Made by a program: the position numbers and the translations under genes. This document shows positions 5,899 through 12,100 of a DNA stretch of 12,340 nt, in pieces. The DNA lies in assembly GCA_043728315.1 (NCBI GenBank), contig JAYTMT010000052.1, positions 1-12,340 of the forward strand, written 5' to 3'. The notes beneath the pieces were generated by a model. It was not told where the DNA came from, searched no databases, and was given only the letters and a program-made list of their open reading frames with translations. The stretch is from JAAFIP01 sp043728315. GTDB taxonomy: Bacteria; Pseudomonadota; Gammaproteobacteria; Burkholderiales; Burkholderiaceae_C. Each line of letters starts with the position of its first letter. The first letter of the stretch is position 1.

Positions 5899-7215
5899 TC
5901 AACCGCGCCTACGTGCATCGGCCGCACCAAGCCACTGGTCTTGACCCTGCGCGGTGGCAATGTAGGCGGCCATGAGCTTGGTGGGATCGGCGGTGAGCGT
6001 GTCTTTCCAAGCGCCAAGTTTTACCTTGCCCTCCACCAGCCCGCGCAGCGCCCCCACATGCTCGGTCCAACCAATGCTGTTGCAGCCCACCATGACATCA
6101 TCTTTGAACTGCATGGACAAGAGCTTGTAGGCCGCTTTGTCTTCAATCTCCACCTGCTCGCCGCCTGCCACGCCCTGCCAACTGCCAAAGCTGGTAGAAA
6201 TCAGCCCCAGCGTGTCCAGTACGTTGATCTGGGTGACCTGCTGCAAGCGTGTGGGCTGACCCACCATGTTGAGTGCGGCCACACGGGCTTGGTCAGCCGC
6301 ATTAGGCTGAATCGCGCTGACCACCTGCGCGCCAGTGAAATGGTCAAAAGCCTCGGCGCAGTCGCCCGCAGCGTACACGCCATCGGCATTGGTTTGCATG
6401 CGGTCATTGGCGAGCACGCCAATGTTGCAACTCACACCAGAACCAGCTAAGAAACCAATCGTGGGCTTGACACCTGTGGCGCTGATGATCACATCGGCCT
6501 CAATCGACTCCCCTGTAGACAGCTTGGCAACCAAGGCCGTACCACTTTGCGTGATGGACTCCACGCGCGCGCCAGTGTGCACATCCACGCCCTTGGCTTG
6601 GCACCAGCGCTTGATCATGCCGCCCGCCGCTGCGCCCATCATGCGCGGCACCATGCGGTCGCCCATTTCCACCACACTGAGTTTGCCAGTTTTGCCGCTT
6701 TCGATGCCTTTGGCACTTGTGCCAACCCTATTCGCCAGCGCTTCCATGATGATGCAGCCAATAAAACCTGCGCCCATTTGCAGCACCCGCGAGCCGGGTT
6801 TTACTTTATCCATAATCGCGCGCGCGTCAGCCAAAGTCCAGCAGCTGTAAATGCCGGGCAAGTCTATGCCAGCAATGGGCGGGCGCATGGGCGTGGAACC
6901 GGTGGCAATCAGCAGGCGGTCAAAACTGAGATTACTGCCATCGCCGAGCACTATACTTTTGCTAGCAGTATTCAGCGATTTGACGCTGACATTGACAGTT
7001 TTTATCTTTAAATCAGCCAAATGCGAAGCGGATTTGCGCAAATGCGTGCCCTGCTCTGCAATGTTGCCCACCAAGAGGTAGGGAATGGCCATACGCGAAT
7101 ACGGCGCTTCTTTTTCTTCACCAATCAGGGTGATCTGGTCGTGCGGCGCGTGTTTGCGAATGGTCTCAGCGGCTATCACGCCAGCAGGACCGGCGCCTAT
7201 GATGATGTGGTGCAT
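5899..7215 (-). CDS. aorC: AOR FAD-dependent NAD(P)H oxidoreductase subunit (AorC)
   Basis: A 438-residue flavoprotein of the pyridine nucleotide-disulfide oxidoreductase fold. The FAD-binding GxGxxG is at residues 7-12 (GAGPAG), a second GxGxxG at 148-153 (GAGFIG) marks the NAD(H) domain, ATG motifs occur at 105-107 and 246-248, and GVYAAGDCAE at 279-288 contacts the flavin. There is no redox CxxxxC pair, so it is of the NADH-oxidase/ferredoxin-reductase type rather than a disulfide reductase. In the characterised Aromatoleum AOR the equivalent subunit passes electrons between the iron-sulfur subunit and NAD. A strong ribosome site (GAGGA, 7226-7222) precedes the ATG. The 190-base gap to aorB carries a large hairpin. 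Confidence 0.9.
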   Translation of the reverse strand: MHHIIIGAGPAGVIAAETIRKHAPHDQITLIGEEKEAPYSRMAIPYLLVGNIAEQGTHLRKSASHLADLKIKTVNVSVKSLNTASKSIVLGDGSNLSFDRLLIATGSTPMRPPIAGIDLPGIYSCWTLADARAIMDKVKPGSRVLQMGAGFIGCIIMEALANRVGTSAKGIESGKTGKLSVVEMGDRMVPRMMGAAAGGMIKRWCQAKGVDVHTGARVESITQSGTALVAKLSTGESIEADVIISATGVKPTIGFLAGSGVSCNIGVLANDRMQTNADGVYAAGDCAEAFDHFTGAQVVSAIQPNAADQARVAALNMVGQPTRLQQVTQINVLDTLGLISTSFGSWQGVAGGEQVEIEDKAAYKLLSMQFKDDVMVGCNSIGWTEHVGALRGLVEGKVKLGAWKDTLTADPTKLMAAYIATAQGQDQWLGAADARRRG

Positions 7216-7254
7216 ACATTGTCCTCACACAAAATACAAATACAAATTCAGGAA

Positions 7255-7343
7255 CGCGAAAGACGCGAAGATTACGCGAGAAACGCAAAGGAAAACCAAA
7301 AGGTATTTTTCGCGTTTTTTGCGTAATCTTCGCGTCTTTCGCG
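7255..7343. repeat. 89-nt hairpin repeat between aorB and aorC
   Basis: Positions 7255-7277 and 7321-7343 are perfect 23-base reverse complements. Pairing continues through 7278-7286 against 7312-7320 with two G-T mismatches (G-U in RNA), leaving a 25-base loop. The arms consist of degenerate units of about nine bases around CGCGAAAGA (CGCGAAAGA, CGCGAAGAT, CGCGAGAAA, CGCAAAGGA), a style seen in dispersed intergenic repeats of many environmental Proteobacteria. It has no coding potential and no T-run at the downstream side of the minus-strand transcript. It may act as an intercistronic mRNA stabiliser or processing site, or simply be a miniature mobile repeat that landed in the operon. Confidence 0.85.
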
Positions 7344-7405
7344 CAACAGAAATTAAAAATCAATGGTGCTAAGCAAGCCCAATAGCCAACCTAGCAATCA
7401 ACACG

Positions 7406-9253
7406 TCAAAGACCCAAGCGCTCTTTGGTTTTCGCAGTGGGTCTGCCCTCAGAGTCCCAGCCGCGCACTTCATAGTACCTAGGCATCATCTTGGCCAGCT
7501 CGTTGACCTTGCCTTTGGCGGGCCCTGTTTTCACCGCTTCGGTAAGCAGGCGCTTGGGCAGGCTGTCGTCTTTGGCGGTGAAGCCTGCGGCATTGTTGAA
7601 CTCGCGCTCCATATTCCAAATACGCTCACCGATTTTCTCTAGCTCTTCGGTGGTGTATTGGTCGCCGCAAGCGGCTGCCATTTGCGGCGCTAGATCGGCC
7701 AAACCCCAAGCAAAGGTGGTGAACACGCACAGACCCGAGCTGTCAAAGGCTGCTGTGGCATCTTGAAATGCTTTCACCAGCTCAGGCTTGCCTTCATGCT
7801 CTAGCGGATCGGTTTTGACCGGAATACCCAGCACTTCAGAGGCGATGGTATAGCCGCGCAGGTGGCAAGCACCACGGTTGGACGTGGCGTAGGCCAGCCC
7901 AATGCCTTGGATACCGCGTCCGTCATAGGCGGGGAACTCTTGGCCTTTGACGCTCATGGACAAATCGGGGTGGCCATACTTAGCGGTGAGGCGCTTGGAG
8001 CCTTGGCCAATTTCTCTGCCAAAGCCTTCGCCATTGACCGTTTGCTCGGCAAAAAATGCCAAGGCGCGGGCTGAGCCAAAGGGTGCTTCGATGCCCAGCT
8101 GCTCTTTAGATAGCACGCCCATTTCATAGAGCTCCATCACAGCGCCCACCGTAGCGCCAAAGCTGATCGGGTCAATGCCCTGCTCGTTGCACATGAGGTT
8201 GGCGTATTGCAGCGCGTCAAGGTCGTTCACGCCATTGGCAGCGCCCAGTGCCCACGCCGCTTCGTACTCTAGGCCACCTGATGCGCCCCAGTATTGCGGT
8301 TTGTTCTCGACCGTGAAGTGGCCTTTGTCGATGGTTTGGATGCGGCCGCAGGCGATGGTGCAGCCAAAGCAGGCTTGGTTAGTCACCAGCGGCTTTTTGC
8401 CATCGCCCTTGCGTGGTGTGGCCATGGCTTCTGCGCCAATGTCTTTTGCGCCTTCAAACTGGCTGTCTTGGTGGTTGCGGGTGGGCAGCGCGCCCACTTC
8501 GTTGATCACACTCATGAGCACTTGTGTGCCATAGGTGGGCAAGCCCGAACCAGTCACAGGGTTGTCGGCCAAGATTTTTTTCTTCTCGGCAATCACTTTC
8601 ATGAAGGCTTTGGGGTTGTGGATATTGCCCACGCCCTTGGTGCCGCGCACCGCTATGGCCTTGAGCATTTTGCTACCCATCACTGCGCCTACGCCAGAGC
8701 GGCCAGCCGCGCGGTGCAGATCGTTGACCACCGAGGCATACAGCACCATGTTCTCACCTGCTTTGCCCACACTGCACACGCGGGTGAGTGGGTCTTGCAG
8801 GCCCTTTTTCAAAGTCTCTTCGGTTTGCCACACGCTCTTGCCCCACAGGTGGGCCGCGTCGCGGATTTCCACGGTGTCGTCGTTGATGTACAGATAAACC
8901 GGCTTGGCCGATTTGCCCTCTACCACCACCATGTCCCAGCCCGCCATTTTGAGCTCAGCGCCCCAGTAGCCGCCAGAATTGGAGCAGGCTATTGCGCCTG
9001 TGAGTGGTCCTTTGGTAGACACTGTGTAGCGTCCGCCAGTGGAGGCCATGGTGCCAGTCAATGGCCCAGTGGTGAAATAGATTTTGTTGTCTGCTGACAG
9101 CGGATCGACGGTGGGAGACACCTCGGTGGTGAGGTATTTGGCGGCCAAGCCGCGCGAGCCAATGTAGGCCTGCGCCCATTGGGTGTTCAGTGGCTCGGAC
9201 TTGACCGTGCCAGCAGTGAGGTTGATGCGAAGGATTTTTCCAGCCCATGACAT
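7406..9253 (-). CDS. aorB: Tungsten-containing aldehyde:ferredoxin oxidoreductase catalytic subunit (AorB)
   Basis: Catalytic subunit of an AOR-family enzyme, which oxidises aldehydes to carboxylic acids and can catalyse the reverse reaction with low-potential electrons. The 615-residue length is typical. Pterin-binding elements include GGRYTVSTKGPLTG (73-86), CSNSGG (90-95), and RSGVGAVMGSKMLKAIAVRG (185-204). The [4Fe-4S] cluster ligands are Cys295, Cys298 and Cys302 (CFGCTIAC) with the distant Cys509 (DSSGLCVF). RGACHLRGY (460-468) and LEYE (328-331) correspond to the active-site His/Glu region. The ATG at 9253 has AGGAG eight bases upstream and gives the usual MSWAGKILRINL start. It follows aorA by 37 bases. 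Metal choice (W, not Mo) is inferred from the family. Confidence 0.96.
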   Translation of the reverse strand: MSWAGKILRINLTAGTVKSEPLNTQWAQAYIGSRGLAAKYLTTEVSPTVDPLSADNKIYFTTGPLTGTMASTGGRYTVSTKGPLTGAIACSNSGGYWGAELKMAGWDMVVVEGKSAKPVYLYINDDTVEIRDAAHLWGKSVWQTEETLKKGLQDPLTRVCSVGKAGENMVLYASVVNDLHRAAGRSGVGAVMGSKMLKAIAVRGTKGVGNIHNPKAFMKVIAEKKKILADNPVTGSGLPTYGTQVLMSVINEVGALPTRNHQDSQFEGAKDIGAEAMATPRKGDGKKPLVTNQACFGCTIACGRIQTIDKGHFTVENKPQYWGASGGLEYEAAWALGAANGVNDLDALQYANLMCNEQGIDPISFGATVGAVMELYEMGVLSKEQLGIEAPFGSARALAFFAEQTVNGEGFGREIGQGSKRLTAKYGHPDLSMSVKGQEFPAYDGRGIQGIGLAYATSNRGACHLRGYTIASEVLGIPVKTDPLEHEGKPELVKAFQDATAAFDSSGLCVFTTFAWGLADLAPQMAAACGDQYTTEELEKIGERIWNMEREFNNAAGFTAKDDSLPKRLLTEAVKTGPAKGKVNELAKMMPRYYEVRGWDSEGRPTAKTKERLGL

Positions 9254-9290
9254 GATGTGTGCTCCTAATTAATTGGTTGCCTATATCAAC

Positions 9291-9767
9291 TCAGGCGGCC
9301 GACGGTTGATTGCCAAGGCGATCTGCCCAGGCCTTCATTTTGTCCATGCCCGTCCAGTTGGCGTCCACATAGGTGATAGCGCCTGTGGGGCATGCGTCTG
9401 CGCAGGCAGGCTCGCCGCCGCACAGGTCACATTTTTGGACTTTGCCAGTTTCTTGCACGTAATTAACCGTGCCAAATGGGCAAGCAATGGTGCATACCTT
9501 GCAGCCCACACAGGTGGAATCGTTGACCACTTTGGCACCAGTGGCTTTGTCAATCGTGATGGCCTCTACTGGGCATGCATGCAAGCACCACGCTTCGTCG
9601 CACTGGGTGCAGGTGTAGGGCACTTTTTTGCCCGTATGGTGAAAGTCAAATACCTTGATGCGGGATTTGCTGGTGGCGTAGGTGCCGTAGTTTTCAAAAC
9701 TACAGGCCATTTCGCATTGCAAGCATCCGGTGCATTTGTCCGGATTGATGTGCAAGACTTTCTGCAT
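9291..9767 (-). CDS. aorA: AOR iron-sulfur subunit, four-cluster ferredoxin (AorA)
   Basis: A 158-residue electron-transfer subunit of the DmsB/polyferredoxin type. Sixteen cysteines fall into four [4Fe-4S] motifs: 12/15/18/22, 53/56/61/65 (CTQC-CLHACP), 86/89/92/96 (CVGCKVCTIACP) and 113/116/122/126 (CDLC-CADACP). It has no signal peptide, so it is cytoplasmic. In the Aromatoleum AOR the homologous subunit links the catalytic and FAD subunits and polymerises into filaments that stack AorAB modules; whether this one does is inference. AAAGGAG six bases before the ATG is the best ribosome site in the cluster. It is the first gene of the AOR transcription unit and faces the divergent regulator gene. 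Confidence 0.95.
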   Translation of the reverse strand: MQKVLHINPDKCTGCLQCEMACSFENYGTYATSKSRIKVFDFHHTGKKVPYTCTQCDEAWCLHACPVEAITIDKATGAKVVNDSTCVGCKVCTIACPFGTVNYVQETGKVQKCDLCGGEPACADACPTGAITYVDANWTGMDKMKAWADRLGNQPSAA

Positions 9768-9819
9768 ACTGAGCTCCTTTATGGGTAGTTGCCGTGGGTT
9801 TGTAGACCTGTGTTCGGCA

Positions 9820-9923
9820 TTGCCTATGAAATAATTTGCCTATGCATTGTTGAACAATACGCGCCAGAGGGCGCTATGGAAAACCCTAGGGTTTGGTGCG
9901 CTGCGCCTGCAAATTCTCAGAAT
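9820..9923. promoter_or_regulatory. Candidate operator cluster between aorA and its divergent regulator
   Basis: Within the 222-base divergent gap several symmetrical elements lie close together: ATTGTT-G-AACAAT (9846-9858), GCGCC-AGAG-GGCGC (9861-9874), the perfect 14-bp palindrome AAACCCTAGGGTTT (9881-9894), and ATTCT-C-AGAAT (9913-9923). The direct repeat TTGCCTATG occurs at 9820-9828 and 9836-9844. An 8-base copy recurs in the aorA-aorB gap (9277-9284). Fis-type regulators bind dyads, so one or more of these are plausible sites. No sigma-54 promoter with correct GG-N10-GC spacing and no convincing sigma-70 promoter was found for either gene. Confidence 0.55.
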
Positions 9924-9989
9924 GTGACACTTGGCGACAGCTTGCGCAGACTGCGCGATGCACAATAGAGCAAATTCAGAGACACCTCC

Positions 9990-11075
9990 ATGATTGCCCA
10001 AGCTGACCGCCTCGCGCTAATCGATGCTGCACGCCATGCCGTGCTCAGCGGCGCTGGCCTGCAAGCAGCAACTGGCGTAGCGCCGTGGATTGCACAGTCT
10101 TGGCAGCGCTGCTTGGCGCTGGGCCACCAGCCGCAGCGCACGCTGGGCTTTGATGTGGTGACCGCGCATTCTCAGCGGCGCAGCTTTGAAGCCAACCACC
10201 AGCTAGCCTGCGCCGCGCAGCCCACACTGGTGCAGCTGGGTCAGGCCATAGCACAAACCCGTTATTTCGCTATCTTGACCAATGCCAATGGCATTGTGGT
10301 GGATGCTGCCGGGCAAATTGACCACAGCGACCGCCGCGCCAACCTGATCACCCGGCGCGGCGTGGATTTGTCCGAATCGGCGGTGGGCACCACGGCCATT
10401 GGCACCACATTAGTGGAGCAGCGCCACACATGGCTGCACCGCGGTGAGCATTTTTTTCAAGACACGCAGGCCTACTCTTGCGCAGGCGCGCCGATCACGG
10501 GCATCAACGGGCAATGTGTGGGCATGCTGGATGTAACGGGTATCGACGTGCCCGAGCGGCCTGAGCTGGTGAGCCTGGTGGCCACCTCTGCCCGCGCGAT
10601 TGAAAACGCCTTGGTATTGGCACAGCGCCACAGCTTGGTGGTGCACCTGCATTGGCTAGGCCACAGCGGCAAAGACAATGAAGGCCTGCTGTGCTTGGAC
10701 AGCGATGGTGCAGTGGTGGCGATGAACCCGCTGGCGCGCAGCATCTTGGGGCAAAGCACCGCCAATACCGCCGCCCTGCATGCCAGTGATTTGTTTGCCA
10801 TGCAATGGGAGCGATTGTTTGACCCCCTGCACCACAGCACCAGCTTGCAGGTCAATCTGTGGTCGGGCTTGGCCGTGGGCGTGCGCACCAGCGCCACTGG
10901 CAAGTTGCCTCCCAGAGGCGGCGGCATGACAGCTAGCAGCGCCCCACTGAAAACCCAAGAAACCCTGCTGATCCGGCGCACCGTGGAGCAGCACAAAGGC
11001 AATGTGGCCGCAGCGGCGCGGGCGCTGGGCTTGAGCCGGGCCACGGTGTACCGCAAACTAGGCGTCCAAAAATAA
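9990..11075 (+). CDS. GAF/PAS transcriptional regulator with Fis-type HTH, AcoR-like but lacking AAA+ domain
   Basis: A 361-residue regulator. Residues about 25-50 carry the AcoR-type N-terminal motif (IAQSWQRCLALG). A GAF domain follows to about 210, with the characteristic GVDLSESAVGTTAIGTTL (124-141) and SCAGAPITGINGQCVGMLDVTG. A PAS-like stretch (LCLDSDGAVVAMNPLARSILG) lies near 235, and a C-terminal Fis/HTH_8 helix-turn-helix (NVAAAARALGLSRATVYRKLG) ends the protein. In AcoR an AAA+ ATPase domain with a GAFTGA loop sits between PAS and HTH. Here only a short linker of roughly 30 residues is present and no Walker motifs are seen, so it cannot activate sigma-54 by the usual route. Divergence from aorA suggests it controls the AOR operon, perhaps sensing an aldehyde or acid. 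A terminator follows directly. Confidence 0.88.
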   Translation: MIAQADRLALIDAARHAVLSGAGLQAATGVAPWIAQSWQRCLALGHQPQRTLGFDVVTAHSQRRSFEANHQLACAAQPTLVQLGQAIAQTRYFAILTNANGIVVDAAGQIDHSDRRANLITRRGVDLSESAVGTTAIGTTLVEQRHTWLHRGEHFFQDTQAYSCAGAPITGINGQCVGMLDVTGIDVPERPELVSLVATSARAIENALVLAQRHSLVVHLHWLGHSGKDNEGLLCLDSDGAVVAMNPLARSILGQSTANTAALHASDLFAMQWERLFDPLHHSTSLQVNLWSGLAVGVRTSATGKLPPRGGGMTASSAPLKTQETLLIRRTVEQHKGNVAAAARALGLSRATVYRKLGVQK

Positions 11076-11103
11076 AGCCCCAGCGCTTGGCGCATGGGGC
11101 TTT
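11074..11103 (+). terminator. Rho-independent terminator after the GAF/Fis regulator gene
   Basis: The hairpin starts within the stop codon: AAAGCCCCA pairs with TGGGGCTTT (11074-11082 and 11095-11103), and GCGC/GCGC extends the stem inside with a single-base A bulge and a TTG loop. The stem ends in TTT. A short T-tail makes it moderately strong; the A-run on the other strand could let it also act on convergent ohr transcripts. Confidence 0.75.
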
Positions 11104-11111
11104 GTGCAATA

Positions 11112-11131
11112 GCGCTGCGCTCGGGCAGCGC
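11112..11131. terminator. GC-rich hairpin downstream of ohr
   Basis: GCGCTGC (11112-11118) pairs with GCAGCGC (11125-11131) around a six-base loop, between the convergent regulator and ohr genes. On the minus strand it follows the ohr stop by about 15 bases but is followed by TATTG rather than a T-run, so termination efficiency is doubtful. Confidence 0.4.
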
Positions 11132-11145
11132 GGGGTGCGGGGCGA

Positions 11146-11571
11146 TTACACCAAGGTCAAGGTGACATCAATGTTGCCGCGTGTGGCATTCGAATACGGG
11201 CATACCACGTGGGCTTTGTTGATCAGGTCTTGGGCGGCAGCTCTGTCCATGCCGGGCAGGCTGATGTTGAGCGCCACTTCAATGCCAAAGCCGTTGGGAA
11301 TAGGGCCAATACCCACAGCGCCAGCAATGCTAGCATCGGCTGGCAGGGCCATTTTGCTTTGCGATGCCACAAATTTCATAGCACCCATGAAGCATGCACT
11401 GTAGCCTGCGGCAAACAGTTGCTCAGGATTGGTGACTTCGCCTCCTGCGCCGCCCATTTCTTTGGGGGTGCCCAGCTTGACATCTAAAAACCCGCTGTCG
11501 CTGCGGGCATGGCCATCACGGCCACCAGTAGCCGTGGCGTGGGCGGTGTAAACAACTTTTTGTAAAGACAT
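11146..11571 (-). CDS. ohr: Organic hydroperoxide resistance protein Ohr (OsmC/Ohr family)
   Basis: Thiol peroxidase that reduces organic and fatty-acid hydroperoxides, using lipoyl groups as reductant in characterised members. The 141 residues include the two redox cysteines Cys60 (AGYSACFMGA) and Cys124 (VVCPYSNATRGN), plus the catalytic Arg18 and Glu50 at expected positions. VTNPEQLFAAGY is the diagnostic Ohr stretch that separates it from OsmC. A ribosome site (AAGGA, seven bases before ATG 11571) is clear. It follows ohrR by 45 bases on the same strand. That gap has no obvious OhrR box, so ohr is probably co-transcribed from the ohrR promoter. Confidence 0.96.
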   Translation of the reverse strand: MSLQKVVYTAHATATGGRDGHARSDSGFLDVKLGTPKEMGGAGGEVTNPEQLFAAGYSACFMGAMKFVASQSKMALPADASIAGAVGIGPIPNGFGIEVALNISLPGMDRAAAQDLINKAHVVCPYSNATRGNIDVTLTLV

Positions 11572-11616
11572 GGTATTTTCCTTTTTTAAGGTGGGTTGAG
11601 AAACGGTTTAAAAAAA

Positions 11617-12057
11617 CTATGCGCTGGCAAGCAGCGCGGTGCGCAGACCCTGCAGGCGAACATTTAAATCGGACAAATCAGCCACGCTACAAGCCGAGGC
11701 CTGCGCCACGCAAGCAGGAATCTGGCTGGCCTTGGCTTGCAGTGCGCGGCCTTTGGCAGTGAGGCAAACGAGCACACAACGCTCATCCTCGGCGCTGCGC
11801 TTGCGCTGCACCAAGCCAAGCAGCTCCAGTTTTTTAAGCAGCGGTGTGAGCGTGCCGCTGTCTAAAAACACGGCTTGCCCAATGGCAGAGACCATCACGC
11901 CCTGCGGCGCTGCGCTTTCCCAAAGCACCAGCATCACGATGTATTGCGGGTAAGTGAGCCCCAGCTTGGCCAAAAGCGGCCTGTATACCTTGGTCATGGC
12001 CAAAGACGCGGAATACAGCGCGAAACAGGTGTGTTGGTTTAGCGGGAGGCTGGGCAT
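11617..12057 (-). CDS. ohrR: Organic peroxide sensor/repressor OhrR (MarR family)
   Basis: MarR-family repressor of ohr that is released from DNA when a cysteine near its N-terminus is oxidised. In the 146-residue protein the reactive Cys11 lies in HTCFALYSASLAMTK, followed by YRPLLAKLGLTYPQYIVMLVLWE, the OhrR signature with the tyrosines that hydrogen-bond the cysteine. The winged helix (SGTLTPLLKKLELLGLVQRKRSAEDER) spans about 67-93. Further cysteines at 116 and 123 suit a two-cysteine (Xanthomonas-type) mechanism with a disulfide. No ribosome site precedes the ATG. A TACAAT -10 box (12070-12065) would start RNA almost at the start codon, so the message may be leaderless. The operator lies just upstream. 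Confidence 0.95.
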   Translation of the reverse strand: MPSLPLNQHTCFALYSASLAMTKVYRPLLAKLGLTYPQYIVMLVLWESAAPQGVMVSAIGQAVFLDSGTLTPLLKKLELLGLVQRKRSAEDERCVLVCLTAKGRALQAKASQIPACVAQASACSVADLSDLNVRLQGLRTALLASA

Positions 12058-12060
12058 AGG

Positions 12061-12095
12061 TTAAATTGTACCATATTAAATTGTGTACAATTTAA
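12061..12095. promoter_or_regulatory. OhrR operator overlapping the ohrR promoter
   Basis: The palindrome TTAAATTGT-GT-ACAATTTAA fills 12076-12095, and an additional half-site TTAAATTGT lies at 12061-12069, immediately before the ohrR start. This AT-rich TACAATT/AATTGTA pattern is the known OhrR box. The half-site contains the minus-strand TACAAT -10 element (12070-12065), so binding would block RNA polymerase and give autoregulation of ohrR-ohr. Confidence 0.85.
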
Positions 12096-12100
12096 ATTAA

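Noticed and set aside
5733..6017. 94-codon minus-strand frame bridging the aorC end and moaD start (contains a plausible-looking DEVATGAAKIDAVRAFY stretch)
   Set aside because: It overlaps two well-supported genes in another frame and no domain is evident; possibly a decayed remnant in the 83-base gap but not supportable.
8294..9097. 267-codon open frame on the plus strand across aorB
   Set aside because: aorB has all family motifs on the other strand; the plus-strand translation is His/Ala/Val-rich and unrecognisable.
9931..9946. Sigma-54-like TTGGC...TTGCG upstream of the regulator
   Set aside because: The GG and GC are nine bases apart instead of the strict ten, and the adjacent regulator has no AAA+ domain.
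10472..11095. 207-codon open frame antisense to the GAF/Fis regulator
   Set aside because: Low-complexity Ser/Arg/Ala-rich translation opposite a protein with clear domains.
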